Positions 1-4,311 of a stretch of DNA of 6,831 bases are shown here, one piece after another. The notes below the pieces were generated by a model. It did no database searches. It was not told the DNA's origin and was given only the letters and a program-made list of their open reading frames with translations. The stretch is taken from positions 1 through 6,831 of the forward strand of contig DJQK01000143.1 in the NCBI GenBank assembly GCA_002437575.1. Reading direction: 5' to 3'. The DNA is from Clostridiales bacterium UBA6388 (lineage in GTDB: Bacteria > Bacillota > Clostridia > Oscillospirales > Oscillospiraceae). How positions within the stretch are numbered: position 1 is the first letter of the stretch; each line of letters starts with the position of its first letter. Both the position numbers and the translations under genes were made by a program.

Positions 1-22
1 GTGTTAAGTTCGTGACATTGAC

Positions 23-36
23 AGGGCGTCCGCCCT
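23..36. repeat. Small perfect hairpin (5-bp arms)
   Basis: AGGGC (23-27) and GCCCT (32-36) pair around a 4-base loop GTCC. It sits 54 bases left of the larger hairpin and may belong to the same dispersed element, but one copy in one window cannot show that. No T-tract on either side. Confidence 0.3.
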
Positions 37-89
37 CTGGCAGTACGAATTCGCCGCAGATTTTCGCGTTTCGGTCCTGCCTTCTGCGT

Positions 90-112
90 GGGCCGATGAA
101 GGGCATCGGCCC
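90..112. repeat. Perfect 9-bp-arm hairpin, probable dispersed intergenic repeat
   Basis: The arms GGGCCGATG (90-98) and CATCGGCCC (104-112) are perfect reverse complements around the 5-base loop AAGGG. On the minus strand the element is preceded by CTGTAGG, giving a GTAGGGGC start to the hairpin. From memory this is the typical start of a short repeat scattered between genes in many Oscillospiraceae and related Clostridia. It lies about 35-55 bases past the stop of the minus-strand permease gene, so it could also act as a 3'-end stabiliser or factor-dependent terminator. No T-tract follows it. Confidence 0.55.
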
Positions 113-145
113 CTACAGAGGTCATCCAAGTCCAGTGGAAATATG

Positions 146-1018
146 TCAATTTTTCTCGCTGAGAAATGCCGCGCCAAGGATCAAGACCGCGCCGATGGCG
201 CTGGACAGGCTGAACGGTTCGTGCAGGATGGTAACGGAAAGGACGATCGCGACGACGGGGTCTATATAGCTGAAGATCGCGATGGTCTGGGCGCGAAGGG
301 CCTTCATGCTGCCAAAATACAGGGCATACGCAAAGCCCGTGTGGAACATTCCGAGCACCAGCAGGCACAAAAGCGACACCGGCCGGAACGTTTCCGCCGT
401 CACCGTTTCGCCTGTCAGGGCGCAGTATGGGATCATCACAAGCGCCGCGGCCAGCAGCTGCACGATCGTCTTATCAAACGCTCCAATGTTTTTGAGCTTT
501 TTGTTGCAAATGATCACGCACGCGTAAAAGACCGCCGCGCCAAGGCCCAGTGCAATGCCCGTAAGCTCCCGCGCCTGCGGGATCCCGCCGCCTGCAGCGC
601 CGGAGATGAGCGCCATGCCGCAAAGCGCCGCCAGTACGCAAAGGCCCTTTTTGAGCCGCAGCTTCTCTCCCAGCACAAAAGGCGCCGCCAGCGTCAGAAA
701 CACCGGCTGCATATAATAGCAGAGCGTCGCGGTGGCCACGCTTGTATACCGGTACGCTTCAAACAAAAGCGCCCAGTTGAGCCCCATGATGCCGCCGGAG
801 AGCAGTAAGATCCACAGGTTTTCCCGGATGGCGGGCAGGTCTAATTTCTGCCTTCGCAGCGCAAGATACAGCAGGAGGAACACCGTTCCAAGAAGGCCTC
901 TTGCAAGCGCGATCATCCCCGAGCCCAGCGCGATCTGGCGCACGAACAGGCTGATCGTTCCAAATATGCACAGCGAAGCAATGAGCTTCAGCTTCGATTG
1001 TGTTTCGATCGTTTTCAC
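146..1018 (-). CDS. DMT superfamily permease, EamA family
   Basis: This is a 290-residue integral membrane protein with the usual length and layout of the drug/metabolite transporter superfamily: two EamA repeats of about five helices each, roughly residues 8-140 and 150-287. The first repeat ends with the typical stretch around YTSVATATLCYYMQPVF followed by LGEKL. The second has the matching AIFSYIDPVVAIVLS and ILHEPFS. Such proteins move small metabolites (amino acids, nucleosides, toxic analogues) across the cytoplasmic membrane; the substrate cannot be read from sequence. The start is GTG at 1018, chosen because GAGGGG lies 7 bases upstream and no better in-frame ATG precedes it. Transcription probably begins from the minus-strand promoter at 1061-1089, leaving a leader of about 35 bases. 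It is divergent from ftsH and functionally unrelated to it as far as can be seen. Confidence 0.9.
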   Translation of the reverse strand: MKTIETQSKLKLIASLCIFGTISLFVRQIALGSGMIALARGLLGTVFLLLYLALRRQKLDLPAIRENLWILLLSGGIMGLNWALLFEAYRYTSVATATLCYYMQPVFLTLAAPFVLGEKLRLKKGLCVLAALCGMALISGAAGGGIPQARELTGIALGLGAAVFYACVIICNKKLKNIGAFDKTIVQLLAAALVMIPYCALTGETVTAETFRPVSLLCLLVLGMFHTGFAYALYFGSMKALRAQTIAIFSYIDPVVAIVLSVTILHEPFSLSSAIGAVLILGAAFLSEKN

Positions 1019-1037
1019 AAAAAATCCCCTCAGAATT

Positions 1038-1065
1038 TTGTCAATTTGCCGGTTTCCCCTATCAT
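1038..1065 (+). promoter_or_regulatory. Sigma70-type promoter for ftsH and the HdeD-like gene
   Basis: TTGTCA (1038-1043) and TATCAT (1060-1065) are each 5 of 6 matches to consensus, with a 16-base spacer. The predicted transcription start, near 1072, gives a leader of about 60 bases before ftsH. The -10 hexamer is offset by only one base from the minus-strand -10 of the permease promoter, so the two promoters occupy the same DNA and face opposite ways. Confidence 0.6.
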
Positions 1066-1089
1066 ATCGCAGAATGCGCCGTTTCGCAA
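1061..1089 (-). promoter_or_regulatory. Sigma70-type promoter for the EamA permease gene
   Basis: Read on the minus strand, TTGCGA (1084-1089) and TATGAT (1061-1066) are separated by exactly 17 bases. The -10 matches consensus at 5 of 6 positions and the -35 at 4 of 6. The predicted start of transcription, near 1053-1054, is about 35 bases before the GTG start codon. It overlaps the opposing ftsH promoter and shares its -10 region. Confidence 0.6.
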
Positions 1090-1120
1090 GTGCGATCGTT
1101 CGGAAGTCCGGAAATCCATA

Positions 1121-1127
1121 AAGGAGG
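1121..1127 (+). promoter_or_regulatory. Ribosome-binding site that fixes the ftsH start
   Basis: AAGGAGG lies 7 bases before the ATG at 1135. The open frame continues upstream to 1000, but that part is antisense to the permease gene and its promoter region, and translates to a sequence unlike any FtsH N-terminus, so 1135 is the start. Confidence 0.85.
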
Positions 1128-1134
1128 AATCCCT

Positions 1135-2970
1135 ATGAAAGAAGTCAAAAGCCCCAAAAAGCCGCTGCTGTATTATTACGGCGTCGTGCTGCTGGTGCTG
1201 CTCGTGTTTAACCTCTTTGTCACGCCGCTTCTTCTGAAGGAAGAGGTCACCGAGGTGGACTACGGCACGTTCATGTCCATGACAGAAAAGAAAAACATCG
1301 GACAGGTGCAGGTCGAAGACCAGCAGATCATCTTTACGGACAAGGACGAGAAAAACGTCTACAAGACGAACGCCATGGACGATCCGAACCTCACCGAGCG
1401 TCTGTACGAGTCTGGCGCGAAGTTCTCCAAGGACGTCGACGCGACCACGTCTCCCTTGATGAGTCTTCTCATCACCGGCATTCTGCCGATGCTCATCTTC
1501 ATCGGTCTCGGCCAGTACATGGCCAAAAAGCTGCGCGACCAGATGGGCGGCAAGGACTCTTTGATGTTCGGCGGCATGGGAAAGTCGAACGCAAAGATCT
1601 ACGTCCAGTCCACCAAGGGCATCCGCTTTGACGATGTGGCCGGCGAGGACGAGGCAAAGGAGTCTCTGGCCGAGATCGTCGATTACCTCCACAACCCACA
1701 GAAATACACCGATGTCGGCGCGTCGATGCCGAAGGGCGTTCTGCTCGTCGGCCCTCCGGGAACGGGCAAGACGATGCTGGCGAAGGCCGTGGCCGGCGAG
1801 GCGAACGTGCCGTTCTTTTCCATTTCGGGCTCGGAATTTGTCGAAATGTTCGTCGGCATGGGCGCCAGCAAGGTGCGCGATCTATTTAAGCAGGCCAAGG
1901 AAAAAGCGCCCTGTATCGTCTTCATCGACGAGATCGACGCCATCGGCAAAAAGCGCGACAATCAGTTCTCCTCCAACGACGAGCGCGAGCAGACCTTAAA
2001 CCAGCTGCTGACGGAAATGGACGGCTTTGACGATAACACGGGCGTCATCATTCTGGCTGCGACGAACCGGCCGGATTCTCTGGACCCGGCGCTGACCCGT
2101 CCGGGCCGGTTTGACCGGCGCGTGCCTGTAGAGCTTCCCGATCTTGCCGGGCGCGAAGCGATTCTCAAGGTCCACGCGAAGAAGATCAAAACGGCCGACG
2201 ATGTGAATTTCCACACCATCGCACGCATGGCCTCCGGCGCATCGGGCGCGGAGCTTGCCAACATGATCAACGAAGCGGCTCTTCGCGCCGTGCGCAATCA
2301 CCGCACCGTCGTGACGGAAGCCGACCTCGAAGAATCCATCGAAACCGTCATCGCGGGCTACCAGAAAAAAAGCGCCGTCCTTTCGGACGAGGAAAAGAAG
2401 ACCGTCGCCTATCACGAGATCGGCCACGCGCTCGTTGCCGCCATGCAGACGCACTCGGCCCCCGTGCAGAAGATCACGATCATTCCCAGAACGTCCGGCG
2501 CTCTGGGCTACACGATGCAGGTCGACACCGGGGACAAATACCTGATGACAAAAGACGAGCTTTCCAACAAGATCTGCACGCTCACCGGCGGCCGCGCGGC
2601 AGAAGAGGTCGTCTTCGGCGAGATCACGACCGGCGCGTCCAATGACATTGAACAGGCGACAAAACTGGCCAGAGCTATGATCACGCGCTACGGCATGAGC
2701 GACGAATTTGGTATGGTCGCGCTCGAGACGATCACCAACCAGTACCTCGGCGGGGATACGTCCCTTGCCTGCTCTGCGGCCACGCAGCAGCAGATCGACG
2801 ACATGGTCGTTAAATTGGTCAAGCAGCAGCACGAAAAGGCACTCGGCATTCTCAAAGACCACCGCAAAGCGCTCGACGTGCTGGCAAAATACCTCTACGA
2901 AAAGGAAACCATCACCGGCGAGGAATTCATGGACCTTCTGCACAAGCAAACGGAGGCGGAAAAGCAATGA
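1135..2970 (+). CDS. ftsH: ATP-dependent zinc metalloprotease FtsH
   Basis: This membrane-anchored AAA+ protease degrades misassembled membrane proteins and short-lived regulators as a hexamer facing the cytoplasm. The 611 residues (the family usually has about 600-650) hold TM1 at about 10-33, a short extracytoplasmic domain, TM2 at about 107-129, Walker A GPPGTGKT at 206-213, pore motif FVG at 239-241, Walker B FIDE at 263-266, and the second region of homology around 308-329 with arginines R325 and R328. The peptidase M41 zinc motif is HEIGH at 427-431, with D504 in the SNDIEQ stretch as the likely third zinc ligand. The motif has Ile where the best-known members have Ala; both histidines and the catalytic Glu are present, so activity is expected. 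The stop overlaps the next start by ATGA. Codons 373-418 (AAA+ lid end and linker) are duplicated exactly inside the lipoprotein gene at 4312-5682. Confidence 0.97.
   Translation: MKEVKSPKKPLLYYYGVVLLVLLVFNLFVTPLLLKEEVTEVDYGTFMSMTEKKNIGQVQVEDQQIIFTDKDEKNVYKTNAMDDPNLTERLYESGAKFSKDVDATTSPLMSLLITGILPMLIFIGLGQYMAKKLRDQMGGKDSLMFGGMGKSNAKIYVQSTKGIRFDDVAGEDEAKESLAEIVDYLHNPQKYTDVGASMPKGVLLVGPPGTGKTMLAKAVAGEANVPFFSISGSEFVEMFVGMGASKVRDLFKQAKEKAPCIVFIDEIDAIGKKRDNQFSSNDEREQTLNQLLTEMDGFDDNTGVIILAATNRPDSLDPALTRPGRFDRRVPVELPDLAGREAILKVHAKKIKTADDVNFHTIARMASGASGAELANMINEAALRAVRNHRTVVTEADLEESIETVIAGYQKKSAVLSDEEKKTVAYHEIGHALVAAMQTHSAPVQKITIIPRTSGALGYTMQVDTGDKYLMTKDELSNKICTLTGGRAAEEVVFGEITTGASNDIEQATKLARAMITRYGMSDEFGMVALETITNQYLGGDTSLACSAATQQQIDDMVVKLVKQQHEKALGILKDHRKALDVLAKYLYEKETITGEEFMDLLHKQTEAEKQ
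2249..2389 (+). repeat. 141-bp repeat, source copy inside ftsH
   Basis: This stretch of ftsH is identical at all 141 positions to the reverse complement of 4491-4631. It codes for residues E373 to D418, which are the last helices of the AAA+ lid and the linker leading to the M41 protease domain. The encoded sequence is canonical for FtsH at this position, so this is the original and the other copy the derived one. Beyond the perfect match, similarity continues weakly: three bases GGC after one mismatch on the left, and GGAAAAG (2391-2397) after one mismatch on the right. Confidence 0.97.
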
Positions 2971-3506
2971 GACAGCGTTCTTCTTACGGCTGGCTGGAGC
3001 TTGTGATCGGCATTTTGCTGACGATCCTCGGCGTATACAGCTTCTTCCGGCCTGTTGATTATCTGACGACGCTCATCGTCCTCTACGGCGTCGCGGCGCT
3101 CGTTACCGGCATTGCCGACATCATCTTCTACTGCAAAATGGAGCGGCACATCGGCTTTGCCCCGACGATCTCGCTGGCAACCGGCGTTCTCGGCGTGATG
3201 GCGGGGCTTGTGCTGATGATCCACCCCGGCGCGGGCCGCTGGGCGGTCGGGCTTTTCTTCCCGCTGTGGTTCATCGCGCACTGCATCTCGAGACTCACGC
3301 ACCTTCGCGTCGTGCGCTTTCTCGCCGGAACGACCTTTTATGTATTCGACATGATCATCAGCCTTCTGGGCATCGTTCTTGGCGTTCTGATGCTCCTGAC
3401 CCCGCAGGTGACGATTCTGTCCATGAATCTGGTCATCGGGTTCTATCTGCTGCTGCTCGGGGTGGACTGCATCATAGAAGCCTGCACCAAGCTGGGCGCA
3501 CGCTAA
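2967..3506 (+). CDS. HdeD/DUF308-family membrane protein
   Basis: A 179-residue, very hydrophobic protein with six predicted helices, roughly at residues 9-28, 33-54, 68-87, 91-109, 124-143 and 149-171, joined by short loops. The pairwise repeat pattern (GWLELVIGILLTILGVYSFF, then a similar helix opening at YVFDMIISLLGIVLGVLMLL) fits the DUF308/HdeD family. Despite the name, taken from an enterobacterial acid-resistance gene, the biochemical role of this family in Clostridia is not established. The start is ATG at 2967 inside the ftsH stop (ATGA), with GGAGG 10 bases upstream in the ftsH coding end, which suggests translational coupling to ftsH. Co-expression with a membrane protease makes an envelope-stress role plausible, but that is inference. 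Confidence 0.82.
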   Translation: MRQRSSYGWLELVIGILLTILGVYSFFRPVDYLTTLIVLYGVAALVTGIADIIFYCKMERHIGFAPTISLATGVLGVMAGLVLMIHPGAGRWAVGLFFPLWFIAHCISRLTHLRVVRFLAGTTFYVFDMIISLLGIVLGVLMLLTPQVTILSMNLVIGFYLLLLGVDCIIEACTKLGAR

Positions 3507-3518
3507 ATGGAAGGTCTG

Positions 3519-3561
3519 CCGGAGCGCCCTCTCCCGGCGCCGCGAAGAAGCCGCTTTTTTG
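3519..3561 (+). terminator. Weak candidate terminator after the HdeD-like gene
   Basis: GCCGGAG (3519-3525) can pair with CTCCCGGC (3532-3539) with one bulged C and a 6-base loop. A run of six T follows at 3556-3561, but 16 bases after the hairpin, with only a 4-bp alternative stem (CGGC at 3536-3539 with GCCG at 3551-3554) directly before it. The position between two convergent genes is right for a terminator, but the structure is not a clean one. Confidence 0.35.
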
Positions 3562-3591
3562 ACTGCGCCGACGCAATTGTGCGGTGTTTCC

Positions 3592-4137
3592 TCAAGTGTC
3601 TGCGGCGCTGTCGATCATTAGGCGGCACTGCGTCAAAAGCAGTTGCTTCGCGTCTGCGGCAAGCTCCGACCGCTTTTCCGCATGGACCGCGGCCTTGAGA
3701 GCATAGTGCAGGCCGTCCAGCGAAAAAGACAGCTGCAGTTCTGCAAACGGCGCGGCGTCTTCCGGGTCGCCGCAGGTCCAGAGGCCGATTTCGACGCCCC
3801 GATACTCGATTTTCTCCAGCGGCTCGGGGCTTGACGGCGAAGGCCGCCGTGTGCTGCCGGAAACGGTATAGACAACCGCAGATCCGTCCTTTCTGCGCTC
3901 GATCCGATAACCGACAGGACTTGCCAGAAGCGACCTGTCATCGAGTTCGAGCCAATAGGCCGCATCGCGCAAGTCCATATCGTCCGGGTATAAAAACGGT
4001 TCTCTCCGAAGGGCCCTTTTGAGGCCGTCCATAGAAGAAGCCTCTTTTTCAAACGCCGGATAGACCGGAACCGTGCCCAAAAGCGCCAGCGCCAGCGCAA
4101 GCAGGATCAAAGCCGCCGTCATCCATTGCTTTTTCAT
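3592..4137 (-). CDS. Membrane-anchored or secreted protein of unknown function
   Basis: I do not recognise this 181-residue protein. It begins MKKQW and has one hydrophobic stretch at about residues 6-25 that would serve as a signal peptide or single anchor. No lipobox cysteine follows, so it is not a lipoprotein. The rest is soluble and mixed in charge. The C-terminal part, with SFSLDGLHYALKAAVHAE followed by an amphipathic helix, loosely recalls the DGxxYxL pattern of DUF4367-type extracytoplasmic domains, but this is a resemblance only. The start at 4137 was chosen over an in-frame GTG five codons upstream because GGAGGGG sits just before it and would lie inside the longer version. It lies 174 bases beyond the lipoprotein gene, with a candidate promoter of its own, so it is probably at most loosely joined to that operon. 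Confidence 0.75.
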   Translation of the reverse strand: MKKQWMTAALILLALALALLGTVPVYPAFEKEASSMDGLKRALRREPFLYPDDMDLRDAAYWLELDDRSLLASPVGYRIERRKDGSAVVYTVSGSTRRPSPSSPEPLEKIEYRGVEIGLWTCGDPEDAAPFAELQLSFSLDGLHYALKAAVHAEKRSELAADAKQLLLTQCRLMIDSAADT

Positions 4138-4169
4138 GACGTCCCCTCCCACGTTTTTGTGTTCTTCCC

Positions 4170-4197
4170 AGTTTACACCAGGAAGACGGTTTTACAA
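4170..4197 (-). promoter_or_regulatory. Candidate promoter for the unknown membrane protein gene
   Basis: On the minus strand, TTGTAA (4192-4197) and TAAACT (4170-4175) are spaced by 16 bases; each matches consensus at 4 of 6 positions. The predicted transcription start lies about 25 bases before the ATG at 4137, a sensible leader length. The match is weak. Confidence 0.35.
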
Positions 4198-4311
4198 GCG
4201 GCCGGTCTGTTTTCCGTTCTCGTCCAGATCCGATTCCCGGAACGCATCATCGGCGCTCCCGGAATCGGGCCGCAGACAGATCCGCGCCATTGTCAGCATA
4301 CGGTCTGCCAT
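4192..4311 (-). CDS. Possible 39-residue ORF directly after the lipoprotein stop
   Basis: An ATG follows the TAG stop of the lipoprotein gene with no gap (TAGATG) and opens a 39-codon frame ending in TAA, reading MADRMLTMAR at its start and an acidic, polar second half. It is in the same frame as the lipoprotein, so readthrough of the TAG would simply extend that protein. There is no good ribosome-binding site of its own, only a weak GGCGGG, and its middle is occupied by a 39-base palindrome. It is more likely a chance frame than a gene; listed because of its position. Confidence 0.15.
   Translation of the reverse strand: MADRMLTMARICLRPDSGSADDAFRESDLDENGKQTGRL
4230..4268. repeat. 39-base imperfect palindrome (16-base arms)
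   Basis: The arms CCGATTCCCGGAACGC (4230-4245) and GCGCTCCCGGAATCGG (4253-4268) pair at 14 of 16 positions around a 7-base loop; the outer 8 pairs are perfect. Such a stem would be very stable in RNA. It lies 44 bases past the lipoprotein stop on the minus strand, where it could protect or end the operon transcript. No T-tract follows on either strand, so it is not a standard intrinsic terminator. The octamer CAGATCCG occurs at 4225-4232 and again at 4277-4284, framing the palindrome. Confidence 0.6.

Larger units (their letters stand above)
1..145. other. Non-coding stretch at left edge, downstream of the permease gene
   Basis: No convincing gene is seen here; the frames that cross it are short, and the longer ones run antisense into the permease gene. 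It holds two perfect short hairpins (listed separately) and nothing else I can name. It may be the edge of a dispersed intergenic repeat, because the larger hairpin and the bases next to it resemble a repeat family I know from Oscillospiraceae genomes. Neither hairpin is followed by a run of T on the minus strand, so I do not call a standard intrinsic terminator for the permease gene. Confidence 0.5.

Noticed and set aside
143..808. Plus-strand open frame (221 codons) opposite the permease gene
   Set aside because: Arg/His/Gln-rich antisense frame over a clear EamA membrane protein; no ribosome-binding site.
1000..1134. N-terminal extension of ftsH to an upstream start at 1000
   Set aside because: It would begin within the permease gene and cross both promoters, and the encoded residues are unlike FtsH N-termini. 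AAGGAGG marks the ATG at 1135.
1996..2967. Long minus-strand open frame (323 codons) opposite ftsH
   Set aside because: It is fully antisense to the catalytic part of FtsH, has a His/Arg/Val-rich composition typical of reversed GC-rich coding DNA, and has no ribosome-binding site or family resemblance.
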